Shown in pieces: positions 17,171-25,699 of a stretch of DNA of 64,000 nucleotides. Position 1 is the first letter of the stretch, and the number at the start of each line of letters is the position of its first letter. The position numbers were made by a program, and so were the translations under genes. Origin of the DNA: Microbacterium sp. LWO13-1.2 (GTDB lineage: Bacteria > Actinomycetota > Actinomycetes > Actinomycetales > Microbacteriaceae); assembly GCF_038397725.1 (NCBI RefSeq), contig NZ_CP151634.1:3944378-4008377 (forward strand), written 5' to 3'. The notes under the pieces were generated by a model. That model saw only the letters and a list, made by a program, of their open reading frames with translations. It searched no databases and had not been told where the DNA came from.

Positions 17171-17176
17171 TACACT
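17171..17176 (+). promoter_or_regulatory. -10 box of the hemerythrin gene, leaderless
   Basis: TACACT ends 6 bases before the GTG at 17183. It lies in the short gap after the yccF stop, so the hemerythrin gene may have its own start site. Confidence 0.5.
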
Positions 17177-17182
17177 TGCCCG

Positions 17183-17644
17183 GTGGATGCCGACCGCCTG
17201 ATCGCCTGGGATGAAGAGCTCCGCTCGGCGCACACCCGCCTGCGCGCCGCCCTTTCCGCCACCCGGGTGGCGCTGGATGTCGGCGACACCGCCCCGGATG
17301 CCGCGTCCGAGCTGCTGCTCTTCTGCATCGGTTTCTGCTCGGCGTTGGACGGCCACCACCGCAGCGAGGACCGCAGCCTGTTCCCCGCGCTGCGTGACGA
17401 GCATCCCGAACTCTCCGGAGTGATCGACAAGCTCATGCAGGATCACTCGATGCTCTCCCACCTGCTGAACGCGCTGCGCAACGCCGTCGAACGCGATGAG
17501 GATACGGCGTCGATCGAACGCCACCTCGACGGGATCGGCGCGATCATGGAGTCGCATTTCCGCTTCGAAGAGCGGGAGATCCTCGCTCCCCTTCGCGCGC
17601 TGCGGCTCGAGAAAACCGTGCCGGAGGTCCTGGGACCGCTCTGA
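17183..17644 (+). CDS. Hemerythrin HHE domain protein
   Basis: The 153-residue four-helix protein has metal-ligand candidates in the expected places: His17 (RSAHTRL), His58/His59 with Glu62 (DGHHRSEDRSLFP), His88 (MQDHSML), and His125 with Glu129 (ESHFRFEEREIL). HHE proteins bind a di-iron centre and sense or store oxygen or handle nitric oxide and peroxide; which applies here is unknown. The start is GTG, fixed by the -10 box 6 bases upstream. The stop is 24 bases from the end of the convergent phosphodiesterase gene. Confidence 0.88.
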   Translation: MDADRLIAWDEELRSAHTRLRAALSATRVALDVGDTAPDAASELLLFCIGFCSALDGHHRSEDRSLFPALRDEHPELSGVIDKLMQDHSMLSHLLNALRNAVERDEDTASIERHLDGIGAIMESHFRFEEREILAPLRALRLEKTVPEVLGPL

Positions 17645-17668
17645 TGCCCCCGGATCGCGGGCGAATGC

Positions 17669-18655
17669 TCAGTTGCGGAAGAAGCCCACGCCCAGATCGG
17701 GGTGATCGACGAACACGCCGTCGATCCCGGTGCGCGCGATCGCTGCCCACTCCGCCTCGTAGTCGCCGTACTCGCTGCGTCCGCCGGCACCGCGGAACTC
17801 CGCGGCCAGGAACGCGTTCTCCGGGCGGGCGGTCCAGGTGAACACCTTGAGGCCGCGCGCATGCGCATCGTCCACGATCGTGTTGCCCTTGGCCAGGAGC
17901 ATCCTCTTGTTGACGCTGATGCCATCGACCTTGCCGACCAGACCATCGAGTCCCCGCGGCGTGATCGTGGCCTTGTAGCTGAGCGCCTGCTTGCCCTGCG
18001 CGACGAGGAGGTCGTACGGGCGGCCGGATGCCTCGATCAGATAGACGTAGGAAGCGGCGATCCCTCGTGCACGCAGGTGGCCGAGCACCGTCGATTCGAA
18101 GCACTCGATGATGAGGGGCAGCTCGCCGTCGGCCCAGCCTGCCTCGCGAAGATCCCGTTCGATCAGGGGAGCAAGATCCAGGCCGATGCTCGCGAAGTAG
18201 GTCGCGTGCTTGATCTCCAGCACCACGCCGATTTCGCGCCCGTGCTCGATCGAGCCGGCGCGCACGATGTCGAGCACGTCGCTCAGTCGCAGAATGGCCT
18301 GCGACCCGTCGAAGCTCGCGCTGGTCAGCCGCACCTCGGGCAGCCGCTCGCGGCTGCGCAGAGTGGTCAGCTCGGCCCAGGTGAAGTCCTCGGTGAACCA
18401 GCCGGTCAGTGCCTGGCCGTCGACGCGCTTGGTGGTGCGTCGGTCGGCGAACTCAGGATGCTCGGCGACGTCGGTGGTGCCGGAGATCTCGTTCTCGTGC
18501 CGCACGACGAGGACGCCGTCCTGGGTGGCGACGATGTCGGGCTCCACGGCGTCGACGCCCATGGCGAGCGCGAGCTCGTACGACGATCGGCTGTGCTCCG
18601 GACGGTAGCCGGGAGCGCCGCGATGACCGATGACGAGCGGTGATTTCCTGGGCAC
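17669..18655 (-). CDS. Glycerophosphodiester phosphodiesterase
   Basis: The 328-residue enzyme is a cytosolic-type GDPD. It opens VIGHRGAPGYRPEHS (His11, Arg12, Glu20), followed by GVDAVEPDIVATQDGVLVVRHE with the metal-binding acidic pair at about residues 38 and 40 and the second histidine. KVFTWTARPEN and VDHPDLGV lie near the end. It hydrolyses glycerophosphodiesters from phospholipid turnover to glycerol-3-phosphate and an alcohol. No signal peptide is visible. The start is GTG at 18655; a minus-strand TACGCT lies 6 bases upstream. A longer reading frame upstream lacks family similarity. Confidence 0.92.
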   Translation of the reverse strand: MPRKSPLVIGHRGAPGYRPEHSRSSYELALAMGVDAVEPDIVATQDGVLVVRHENEISGTTDVAEHPEFADRRTTKRVDGQALTGWFTEDFTWAELTTLRSRERLPEVRLTSASFDGSQAILRLSDVLDIVRAGSIEHGREIGVVLEIKHATYFASIGLDLAPLIERDLREAGWADGELPLIIECFESTVLGHLRARGIAASYVYLIEASGRPYDLLVAQGKQALSYKATITPRGLDGLVGKVDGISVNKRMLLAKGNTIVDDAHARGLKVFTWTARPENAFLAAEFRGAGGRSEYGDYEAEWAAIARTGIDGVFVDHPDLGVGFFRN

Positions 18656-18661
18656 GCTCTC

Positions 18662-18667
18662 AGCGTA
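18662..18667 (-). promoter_or_regulatory. -10 box of the phosphodiesterase gene, leaderless
   Basis: Minus-strand TACGCT is 6 bases from the GTG at 18655. This decides the start codon. Confidence 0.5.
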
Positions 18668-18742
18668 GAACACGCCACTGAGCGCACCGCGCGGGTATCG
18701 TGGAGGAAAGAGACCTACGCACACTTTGGAGTGAGGCCCACC

Positions 18743-19657
18743 ATGAGCAATTTCGCCTTCAACAATCCGGCGTTCAAGCAGCAGGATCCGCGCAATGTCG
18801 CGACCTACCCCGGCGGCCCGCAGGCTGCGGCTCAGGGTGCGCAGTTCGGTTCCGCGCAGCACGCCGGAATGGATGCTGCCGCCAACGCACAGCTGGAGGG
18901 CATGTACGCCGGTCCGCCCGCTGGCGCGATCGAGACCGACCGGATGACGGTCGAGGACACGGTCTGGAAGACCGCCGCCCTCTTCGGCATCCTGCTCGTC
19001 ACCGCCGCCATCGGCTGGGTCTGGACCCTCGGCGGCGTGCAGATCGACCCCCGCCAGGGCGTCTCGATGCTTCCGTGGATGATCGGCGCCTTCGGTGGCT
19101 TCGTGCTCGCCATGGTGATCACCTTCACCTCGCGCAAGAAGGTGCGTCCCGCACTGATCTTCGTCTACGCGGCACTGGAGGGCCTGTTCGTCGGTGGCAT
19201 CTCCGCGTTCTTCGAGATGATCTGGCCCGGCATCGTCATGCAGGCCACCCTCGCGACGGTCGCCGTCGTCGGTGTGACCCTCGCCCTCTTCGCCAGCGGC
19301 AAGATCCGCGCGTCGAAGAAGATGACCAAGATCGTCATGATCGCGATGCTCGGCTACATGGTCTTCTCGCTGCTCAACCTCGTCCTGATGTGGACGAACG
19401 TGCTCCCGGCCGGCCAGGCGTTCGGCCTTCTCAGCCAGGAAGTCATGGGCATCCCGCTCGGCCTCATCATCGGCGTCCTCGTGGTCTTCATGGCCGCGTA
19501 CTCGCTGGTGATGGACTTCGACCAGATCCAGCAGGGCGTGCGCAACGGCGCACCGCGCAAGTACGGCTGGCTCGGCGGCTTCGGCATCATGGTCACCGTC
19601 GTGTGGCTGTACGTCGAGATCCTGCGCATGATCGCGATCGTCCGCGGCAGCAACTAG
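18743..19657 (+). CDS. Bax inhibitor-1/YccA family membrane protein
   Basis: The 304-residue protein has a soluble Ala/Gln-rich N-terminus (about 1-75). Seven membrane helices follow, including TAALFGILLVTAAIGWVWTL, MIGAFGGFVLAMVITFTSRK and IFVYAALEGLFVGGISAFFE. The final one ends YVEILRMIAIVRG, the hallmark YxEILR of the family. Bacterial members are calcium-leak or stress-related channels, with a poorly known role in actinobacteria. The ATG at 18743 follows GGAGTGAGG. The gene ends in a clear terminator. Confidence 0.92.
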   Translation: MSNFAFNNPAFKQQDPRNVATYPGGPQAAAQGAQFGSAQHAGMDAAANAQLEGMYAGPPAGAIETDRMTVEDTVWKTAALFGILLVTAAIGWVWTLGGVQIDPRQGVSMLPWMIGAFGGFVLAMVITFTSRKKVRPALIFVYAALEGLFVGGISAFFEMIWPGIVMQATLATVAVVGVTLALFASGKIRASKKMTKIVMIAMLGYMVFSLLNLVLMWTNVLPAGQAFGLLSQEVMGIPLGLIIGVLVVFMAAYSLVMDFDQIQQGVRNGAPRKYGWLGGFGIMVTVVWLYVEILRMIAIVRGSN

Positions 19658-19667
19658 TCACGACTCG

Positions 19668-19703
19668 AAAGAGGCCCGTCTCCACCTGGAGGCGGGCCTC
19701 TTT
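19668..19703 (+). terminator. Rho-independent terminator after the BI-1 gene
   Basis: AAAGAGGCCCGTCTCC and its complement form a 16-base stem around a 4-base loop, and the stem closes with A/T pairs ending in TTT. Confidence 0.85.
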
Positions 19704-19811
19704 GCATACCTGGTGACCCCGGCGCAAGGGGGTATCCGAGATGTCCGGAGGCCAGCACAGTGGACTCACGAATCCCCGCGACTCGGGGATCCTGACACAA
19801 AGGAGCTGACC

Positions 19812-20084
19812 ATGGGTTTCCTCGCCTTCATCATTCTGGGCCTTATCGCCGGTGCCATCGCCAAGCTCATCCTTCCCGGACGTCAAGGCGGCGGGTGGCT
19901 CGTCACCCTTCTGCTCGGCGTCGTCGGAGCCCTGCTCGGCGGCTGGATCGGCTCGATGCTCTTCGGCGTCGGTCTCGAGAACTTCTGGGATCTCTCGACC
20001 TGGCTGCTCGCGATCGGCGGTGCGATCATCGTTCTGCTGATCTACGGCCTGATCGTCGGACGCGGATCGCGCGTTCGCGACTGA
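19812..20084 (+). CDS. GlsB/YeaQ/YmgE family membrane protein
   Basis: The 90-residue protein has the family layout of three helices: FLAFIILGLIAGAIAKLILPG, GGWLVTLLLGVVGALLGGWIGS and LLAIGGAIIVLLIYGLIVG. The Gly-rich GRQGGGW turn after the first helix is characteristic. It is associated with general stress in several bacteria, and its mechanism is unknown. AAAGGAG lies 6-7 bases before the ATG, an optimal site. The gene stands alone between two hairpins. Confidence 0.9.
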   Translation: MGFLAFIILGLIAGAIAKLILPGRQGGGWLVTLLLGVVGALLGGWIGSMLFGVGLENFWDLSTWLLAIGGAIIVLLIYGLIVGRGSRVRD

Positions 20085-20166
20085 TCTCACCTCGCGCGTC
20101 GCGCGCGGTGAAAGAGGTTCCGCCTCTGCTCGGACAGCTTTGCTTCCGGCAGGGGCGGTTCCTGTC

Positions 20167-20194
20167 TGTGCCGCCGGCAGGAGTCGGCGGCACA
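20167..20194. terminator. Hairpin between convergent genes
   Basis: TGTGCCGCCG and CGGCGGCACA form a perfect 10-base stem with an 8-base loop, immediately past the sigma-factor stop. No T-run follows. A weaker AGGTTCCGCCTCTGC hairpin lies just before it. Confidence 0.6.
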
Positions 20195-20199
20195 GATCC

Positions 20200-21486
20200 T
20201 CATCTCCCGGCGGCCTTCGCCTCGAGCAGGGCGCGTTCTCGGTCGTTCCCGGCGAGAGATGCCGCGACCGCGAACTCGCTTCGCGCCTCGTCGTTTCTGC
20301 CCAGACGCAGCAGCAGTTCTCCGCGCGTCGCCGGGAGCAGGTGGTACCCCCGCAGGGCCCCCGACTCGGCAAGGCGGTCGATGATTCGCAAGGCGGATGC
20401 GGGACCGGTGGCCATCGCGACAGCAGCCGCGCGGTTCAGCTCGACCACCGGTGACGGCGCGATCCGGCCCAGCGCCTCGTAGAGCACGACGATCCGTTCC
20501 CAGTCGGTCTCCTCGAGCGATGCCGCCACCGCATGGCATTCCGCGATCGCCGCCTGCAGCCCATAGGCACCGCGACCTCGGCCCAGAGCATCCGCCCGAG
20601 CCAGCGCGGCTCGCCCGCGGGAGATGCGCCCCCGATCCCAGCGTCGGCGATCCTGGTCCCCCAGCAGCACCGGATTCCCTTGCCCGTCGACGCGAGCCGC
20701 GAACCGTGCCGCGGTGAGCTCCATCAGCGAGAGCACGCTGTGCACGTCGCGCTCGCGGGGCATCAGGGCCGCAAGCACTCGTGTGAGCCGGATCGCCTCT
20801 TCGCTGAGTTCCGGGCGCATCCAGTCCGAGCCGCCGCTGGCGGTGTGCCCCTCGTTGAAGATCAGATAGAGCACCCCGAGGATCGCTCCGAGTCGTTCCG
20901 GCTGCTCCTCCCTCGACGGCACCTCGAACGGCACGTTCGCGGCGGCGAGAGTCTTCTTCGCCCGCACGATGCGCTGCTGCACGGTGGCGGTCGGCACGAG
21001 AAAAGCCCGCGCGATCTCCTCGCTCCCGAGGCCGCCGACCACGCGCAGGGTGAGCGCGACCTGCGCCTCCCGCGACAGCACAGGGTGGCAGGAGATGAAG
21101 ATCAGACGCAGCACATCGTCGTCGACAGCATCCGGATCCCAGGGCAGCGCATCGGTGGACTGCTCACGTTCCAGGTCGTGAGCGATCGCGGCGAGCCTGT
21201 CGTCCAGGCGTTCACGTCGACGCCAGCCGTCGATCGCCTTGCGCTTCGCCACCGCCGTCAGCCAGGCTGCCGGGTTGCGCGGAACGCCCTCGACGGGCCA
21301 CTGCCGCAACGCGTCGATCAGCGCTTCCTGGGCGAGGTCCTCTGCGAGCCCGAAGTCGCCGACCATACGCGTCAGCGTCGCGACGATCTTCGCCGATTCG
21401 ATGCGCCAGACCGCCGCGACGGCGCGCTCCGCCGATGTCTGATCGGATGCGGAGCGCGTCACCTGGTCTGCAGAAGGGTCGCTCAT
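20200..21486 (-). CDS. ECF sigma factor, ECF42 type (long C-terminal domain)
   Basis: The 428-residue protein has the sigma-2 region LTRMVGDFGLAEDLAQEALIDAL (about 38-60), WLTAVAKRKAIDGWRR, and a sigma-4 helix-turn-helix GLGSEEIARAFLVPTATVQQRIVRAKK (about 153-179). A long C-terminal extension (about 200-428) follows, with GHTASGG and AECHA, a TPR-like region. This is the ECF42 architecture, in which the extension replaces an anti-sigma factor. It starts one base after the stop of a YCII-domain gene, its usual partner. It probably drives its own operon from the motif at 21960-21989. Confidence 0.93.
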   Translation of the reverse strand: MSDPSADQVTRSASDQTSAERAVAAVWRIESAKIVATLTRMVGDFGLAEDLAQEALIDALRQWPVEGVPRNPAAWLTAVAKRKAIDGWRRRERLDDRLAAIAHDLEREQSTDALPWDPDAVDDDVLRLIFISCHPVLSREAQVALTLRVVGGLGSEEIARAFLVPTATVQQRIVRAKKTLAAANVPFEVPSREEQPERLGAILGVLYLIFNEGHTASGGSDWMRPELSEEAIRLTRVLAALMPRERDVHSVLSLMELTAARFAARVDGQGNPVLLGDQDRRRWDRGRISRGRAALARADALGRGRGAYGLQAAIAECHAVAASLEETDWERIVVLYEALGRIAPSPVVELNRAAAVAMATGPASALRIIDRLAESGALRGYHLLPATRGELLLRLGRNDEARSEFAVAASLAGNDRERALLEAKAAGR

Positions 21487-21487
21487 C

Positions 21488-21913
21488 TCACTGCTGGGCG
21501 CGCTGCGCCTGCTCGTCGCGCCAGCCCTCTTCCTTCTGGATCCACTCGTTGTCCGCGGGGAAGTCGTCGAACTCGGTCACCCGGCGCACCTCGAGGAACG
21601 ATCCGGGGCCGAGGGGCGCCCGTCCGGCCCACTCCGCCGCCTCTTCGCGCGAGGAGACCTCGATGATCCAGAAGCCGTTGAACAGTTCCTTGGTCTCGCC
21701 GTACGGGCCGTCGGTGATCAACGGCGCCTCCGCGCTGAAGTCGACGACGAATCCCTCGGCAGCGTCGGTGAGCCCCTCGCCGGCCAGAAGCACGCCCGCC
21801 TTCATCATCGACTCGTTGTACTTGCCCATGGCCTCGATGACCTGCTCGAAGGGGGTGTTCTTGTACGCCTCCACAGCCTCGTCCGTCGCGCGCATGATGA
21901 GCATGAACTTCAT
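21488..21913 (-). CDS. YCII-related (DGPF) domain protein
   Basis: The 141-residue protein begins MKFMLIMRATDEAVEAYK and contains the YCII/DGPF pattern ITDGPYGETKELFNGFWII with EVRRVTEFDDFP near the end. These ferredoxin-fold proteins are genetically linked to ECF42 sigma factors and their biochemical role is unknown. AAGGAG sits 6 bases before the ATG at 21913, which excludes a longer upstream frame. It is the first gene of a two-gene operon with the sigma factor. Confidence 0.92.
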   Translation of the reverse strand: MKFMLIMRATDEAVEAYKNTPFEQVIEAMGKYNESMMKAGVLLAGEGLTDAAEGFVVDFSAEAPLITDGPYGETKELFNGFWIIEVSSREEAAEWAGRAPLGPGSFLEVRRVTEFDDFPADNEWIQKEEGWRDEQAQRAQQ

Positions 21914-21959
21914 GATGTTCTCCTTGGTGTCCTGGGTCGTTTTCGACCCTCTCATTGAA

Positions 21960-21989
21960 GACGTCGAACGAGAAGACCCTGGATCGACA
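21960..21989 (-). promoter_or_regulatory. Candidate ECF42 promoter of the YCII-sigma operon
   Basis: On the minus strand TGTCGA (21989-21984) is followed after 17 bases by CGACGTC (21966-21960). TGTCGA at -35 with a CGA/TC-type -10 is the motif I recall for ECF42 sigma factors. The leader to the YCII ATG would be about 40 bases and includes AAGGAG. Confidence 0.6.
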
Positions 21990-22106
21990 TGGGGAGAGAA
22001 AAAGTTCGCATCGGCTCCCAGCGAGCGGCCCCGGCCAGGGGGCGAAGAGTGCCGCATCCCTCGCTCTGACCCGACCACCCGCGCCCCCTCGCCCTAGAGA
22101 GGAGAC

Positions 22107-22145
22107 GCGGATGGTCGCATGCAGTGCCCTCAGGCGACCATCCGC
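22107..22145 (-). terminator. Terminator downstream of the glycosyltransferase gene
   Basis: GCGGATGGTCGC and GCGACCATCCGC form a perfect 12-base stem with a 15-base loop, 48 bases past the glycosyltransferase stop. The minus-strand sequence after it is pyrimidine-rich (TCTCCTCTCT). The rest of 21990-22193 shows nothing else I can support. Confidence 0.65.
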
Positions 22146-22193
22146 GACTCCTCCGGAGCCGCCCGATGACACCTGGTCGCCGGTCCGGCCGAC

Positions 22194-23603
22194 TCAGCGT
22201 CGCGCCGGCGCCGCCAGCACGCCGCGTGCGACGTCGGCAAGTGCACCCATCGCCGCCTCGGGGCTCCAAACGCCCGCTGCCGCACCGGTCTGGCCGCGCA
22301 GCCGCTCCCAGAGCGCGGGGTCGGAGAGCAGGCTGCGCAGGGCCTCGGCCAGAGCATCCTCATCACCGTCCGGCACCAGCACTCCCCCACCACCGCCCAG
22401 GATGTCGCCAGGACCGTAACGCACGTCGTACGACACGGCCGGTGCACCGTGGGCAAGAGCCTCGACGATCGACAGCCCCTGAGCCTCGAATGCCGTCGCG
22501 GTGAGCACCACGGACGCGCGATCCAGCACCGCTGCGGGATCCTCCGCGAACCCCGCGAGAAGCACCCGCTCTCCGGCGTCGCACTCCTCGATCAGTTGCT
22601 GCAGTCGTGCCCGTTCCGGCCCGTCGCCCCAGATCTCGAGGCGTGCGTGCGGCACATCCGCATGCAGGAAGGCACGGATCGCGTGATCGATGCGCTTGCC
22701 GGCCGCGAGCCGGCCCAGCACGACGACGAGCCCCGGCTCGCGTTCTGCCTGGCGCGATCGAGGAGGTTGCACGCCGTGCGGAACCACACGGTGCGTGCTC
22801 TCGCCGCCGAAACGGCGCACCACATCCTGACGCTGGGTGGGAGTCGGCCAGACCACGGCGTCGAAGCCCTCGGCGAGCGCGAACCATCGGGACCAGAGGG
22901 CGTTGAGCGGCGCATCCGGCGTGTAGGGCGGCTCCACGTGCATCGTGTGGATCGTGTGAATGAGCCGCACCCGCGGATGCGCCCAGTCGACGATCAGCTC
23001 GCCGAGCTGCCGCGACTCGCAGATGACGACGATGGGCCGTTCGCCCACGGACGCCGCGATGTGTTCGAGCCAGGCACGGTAGATGCCACCGAATCCCGCG
23101 AGGGCGCCGACCGTCGCACCCGTGGAGTCGTAGACCCGCACCGGCTCGGTCGTGAGGTGCCAGTCCGGATCTCCGGCGATCACCGGAAGCGCCGCGAAGG
23201 GGCGACCGGATTCATCCGCCAGCGTTCGATACTCACGCCCCGGCGTCTCCGCGAGGCCGACGTCGGCCGCTCGAAGCAGCCACTCCGCGGCGCCGCCATC
23301 CGGAGCCTGAGCCTCGTCGAAGAGGTTGCGGAGCCGTTCCGGCGACGCGAGCGCTCCCCGCTCGGCGAAGACGCGACGATGCTCAGCATGCGCGGCAGCG
23401 GTACCGGGATCGAACGTCAGCAGCTGCGGTCCGCGACCGTCGGCGACGCCCGCATCCGCCATCTGCTTCGCACGCGCCAGCGTCGCGATCGTGTAGCCGC
23501 CGTCGAGATCAGGAATGAGCCGGCTGGACAGCACGAGATACTCGGCGTCCGGGAAGATCCCAGACGCCGAGGTAGAGGACGTATCGACGTCCTCTACTCC
23601 CAC
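22194..23603 (-). CDS. Glycosyltransferase, TagE/TarM-like (GT4)
   Basis: The 469-residue protein has a GT-B fold. The N-terminal half contains [19 protein letters not shown] and a central [15 protein letters not shown]. The C-terminal GT4 half has [32 protein letters not shown], and [20 protein letters not shown] followed by [11 protein letters not shown]. That last pattern resembles poly(glycerol-phosphate) or poly(ribitol-phosphate) glucosyl or GlcNAc transferases. A role in decorating a wall polymer is an inference. The GTG at 23603 overlaps the 3' end of guaA by 10 bases; a start a few codons later is possible. Confidence 0.85.
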   Translation of the reverse strand: MGVEDVDTSSTSASGIFPDAEYLVLSSRLIPDLDGGYTIATLARAKQMADAGVADGRGPQLLTFDPGTAAAHAEHRRVFAERGALASPERLRNLFDEAQAPDGGAAEWLLRAADVGLAETPGREYRTLADESGRPFAALPVIAGDPDWHLTTEPVRVYDSTGATVGALAGFGGIYRAWLEHIAASVGERPIVVICESRQLGELIVDWAHPRVRLIHTIHTMHVEPPYTPDAPLNALWSRWFALAEGFDAVVWPTPTQRQDVVRRFGGESTHRVVPHGVQPPRSRQAEREPGLVVVLGRLAAGKRIDHAIRAFLHADVPHARLEIWGDGPERARLQQLIEECDAGERVLLAGFAEDPAAVLDRASVVLTATAFEAQGLSIVEALAHGAPAVSYDVRYGPGDILGGGGGVLVPDGDEDALAEALRSLLSDPALWERLRGQTGAAAGVWSPEAAMGALADVARGVLAAPARR

Positions 23604-25180
23604 TCGATGGTCCCCGGCGGCTTGGAGGTCACGTCGAGGACGACGCGGTTGACGTCGCGCACCCCGTTGGTGATGCGGTTCGAGATCTTCGCCAGCACGT
23701 CGTACGGCAGGCGCGTCCAGTCGGCCGTCATCGCGTCTTCACTGGAGACCGGACGCAGCACGATCGGGTGCCCGTAGGTGCGGCCGTCTCCCTGCACGCC
23801 TACCGAGCGCACGTCGGCGAGGAGCACGACGGGGCACTGCCAGATCGTCTGGTCGAGCCCCGCCTTCGTGAGTTCTTCGCGCGCGATGGCGTCGGCCTCA
23901 CGCAGAATCTCGAGGCGGTCGCGCGTGACTTCGCCGATGATGCGGATGCCGAGGCCCGGCCCCGGGAAGGGCTGACGCCCCACGATCGCCTCGGGGATGC
24001 CGAGCTCGCGACCGATGGCGCGGACCTCGTCCTTGAAGAGAGCTCGCAGCGGTTCGATGAGCTCGAAGTCGAGATCGTCCGGGAGGCCGCCGACGTTGTG
24101 GTGCGACTTGATGTTGGCCGTGCCCGTGCCGCCACCGGACTCCACCACGTCGGGATACAGCGTGCCCTGCACGAGGAATTTGATCGGGGCTCCACCGGTC
24201 TGGCGGGCCTCCTCGACGAGGTCGAGCTGCACCTTCTCGAAGGCGCGGATGAACTCGCGACCGATGATCTTGCGCTTCTCCTCGGGGTCGGTGACGCCCT
24301 CGAGGTGGCCGAGGAAGGTGTCTTCCGCGTCGACCGTGATCAAACGCACGCCGGTGGATTCGACGTAGTCCTTCTCGACCTGCTCGCGCTCGCCCTTGCG
24401 GAGGAGACCGTGGTCGACGAACACGGCAGTGAGCTGGTCGCCGATCGCCTTGTGCACGAGGGCCGTCGACACCGCCGAGTCGACGCCGCCGGACAGCGCC
24501 GAGATGACACGGGCATCGCCGACCTGCGCGCGGATCCGCTCGACCTGCTCGGCGATCACGTTGCCGCTGTTCCAGTCGGCGGCGAGGCCTGCACCCTTGT
24601 GCAGGAAGTTCTCCAGCACTCGCTGGCCGTGGTCGGAGTGCTTGACCTCGGGGTGCCACTGCACGCCGTAGAACCCGCGCTCCTCGTTCGCGAAGGCAGC
24701 GACCTTGGTGGCATCCGTCGTCGCGAGCACCTCGAAGCCCTCGGGCGCCTTGGCGACCTGGTCGCCGTGGCTCATCCACACGTTCTGCTCGGCCGGCTGG
24801 CCGCCCAGCAGTGTGCCGCCGTCACCGGTGATGACGGCATCCGTCGCCCCGTACTCACGCAGGCCGGTGTGCGCGACCTCGCCGCCCAGGGTCTGCGCCA
24901 TGTACTGGAAGCCGTAGCAGATGCCCAGCGTGGGCACGCCGAGGTCGAAAACGGCCGGGTCCAGGCGCGGAGCGCCCTCCTCGTACACCGAGGACGGGCC
25001 TCCGGAGAGGATGATCGCAACCGGGTTCTTCGCGGCGATCTCGGCGGCGGTGGCGGTGTGCGGCACGATCTCGCTGTACACGCCCGCTTCGCGGACGCGA
25101 CGGGCGATCAGCTGCGCGTACTGCGCGCCGAAGTCGACGACGAGCGCTGGACGCTGCTGGGTCTCGGACTGTTCGGTCAA
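23594..25180 (-). CDS. guaA: GMP synthase (glutamine-hydrolysing)
   Basis: The 528-residue enzyme has an N-terminal class I amidotransferase with the nucleophile in [17 protein letters not shown] and the [13 protein letters not shown] histidine-glutamate pair. The PP-loop ATP pyrophosphatase motif [14 protein letters not shown] and the C-terminal dimerisation domain ending KPPGTIEWE complete it. It converts XMP to GMP with glutamine and ATP. I place the start at TTG 25180-25178: GGAAGG lies upstream, and TTGA overlaps the stop of the preceding gene, a translational coupling. A longer frame upstream has no GuaA similarity. Confidence 0.97.
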   Translation of the reverse strand: MTEQSETQQRPALVVDFGAQYAQLIARRVREAGVYSEIVPHTATAAEIAAKNPVAIILSGGPSSVYEEGAPRLDPAVFDLGVPTLGICYGFQYMAQTLGGEVAHTGLREYGATDAVITGDGGTLLGGQPAEQNVWMSHGDQVAKAPEGFEVLATTDATKVAAFANEERGFYGVQWHPEVKHSDHGQRVLENFLHKGAGLAADWNSGNVIAEQVERIRAQVGDARVISALSGGVDSAVSTALVHKAIGDQLTAVFVDHGLLRKGEREQVEKDYVESTGVRLITVDAEDTFLGHLEGVTDPEEKRKIIGREFIRAFEKVQLDLVEEARQTGGAPIKFLVQGTLYPDVVESGGGTGTANIKSHHNVGGLPDDLDFELIEPLRALFKDEVRAIGRELGIPEAIVGRQPFPGPGLGIRIIGEVTRDRLEILREADAIAREELTKAGLDQTIWQCPVVLLADVRSVGVQGDGRTYGHPIVLRPVSSEDAMTADWTRLPYDVLAKISNRITNGVRDVNRVVLDVTSKPPGTIEWE

Positions 25181-25647
25181 CGGACACCTTCCGGGGCGGG
25201 GACGGGGGCCTCTGCGGCCTCCCTGGTTGCGAGGTAGGACTTCACGTCGCGGGCGACGATCGTCTCCATGATGAAGGAGAGCAGCGGGATGACGCCGCCG
25301 AGCGCGAGAAGTGCCAGACGCAGCAGCGGCCAGCGCATCAGGCTCCACATGCGGAAGCAGGCGAAGAGGTAGACGACATAAAACCAGCCGTGCGCCACGA
25401 GGATGAACAGCGACAGGTTCGCTCCGTCGCCAGTGGACTCCAGTCCCTCGGGGCCCTCCACGACCGGCGCGAACCACAGCGGACCGCCGGATCCGCCCGC
25501 GAAGAGCTCGAGGTGGATCGGCGTGTACTTGAGCACCATCTCGGCCACCAGCAGGAGCAGCATGACTCCGGTGATGATCGACGCGATCTGGTAGAACTTC
25601 AGTGCACCGCGGATCGCCGGAAAGCTGGCGACTTTCGGTTCGGGCAT
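25177..25647 (-). CDS. DUF3817-domain membrane protein
   Basis: The 156-residue protein has the DUF3817 pattern. [29 protein letters not shown] is helix 1, [24 protein letters not shown] is helix 2 with the conserved HGW, and [24 protein letters not shown] is helix 3. It is a small integral membrane protein of unknown function that often precedes guaA in actinobacteria. Its stop overlaps the guaA TTG start by four bases. The leaderless -10 box 6 bases upstream supports the ATG at 25647. Confidence 0.9.
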   Translation of the reverse strand: MPEPKVASFPAIRGALKFYQIASIITGVMLLLLVAEMVLKYTPIHLELFAGGSGGPLWFAPVVEGPEGLESTGDGANLSLFILVAHGWFYVVYLFACFRMWSLMRWPLLRLALLALGGVIPLLSFIMETIVARDVKSYLATREAAEAPVPAPEGVR

Positions 25648-25653
25648 GCCACC

Positions 25654-25659
25654 AGTCTA
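25654..25659 (-). promoter_or_regulatory. -10 box of the DUF3817-guaA operon, leaderless
   Basis: Minus-strand TAGACT ends 6 bases before the ATG at 25647. Confidence 0.5.
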
Positions 25660-25699
25660 GTCGTCGCCATCCGCTGCCTCATGCCCTCGCCGTTCTGCC

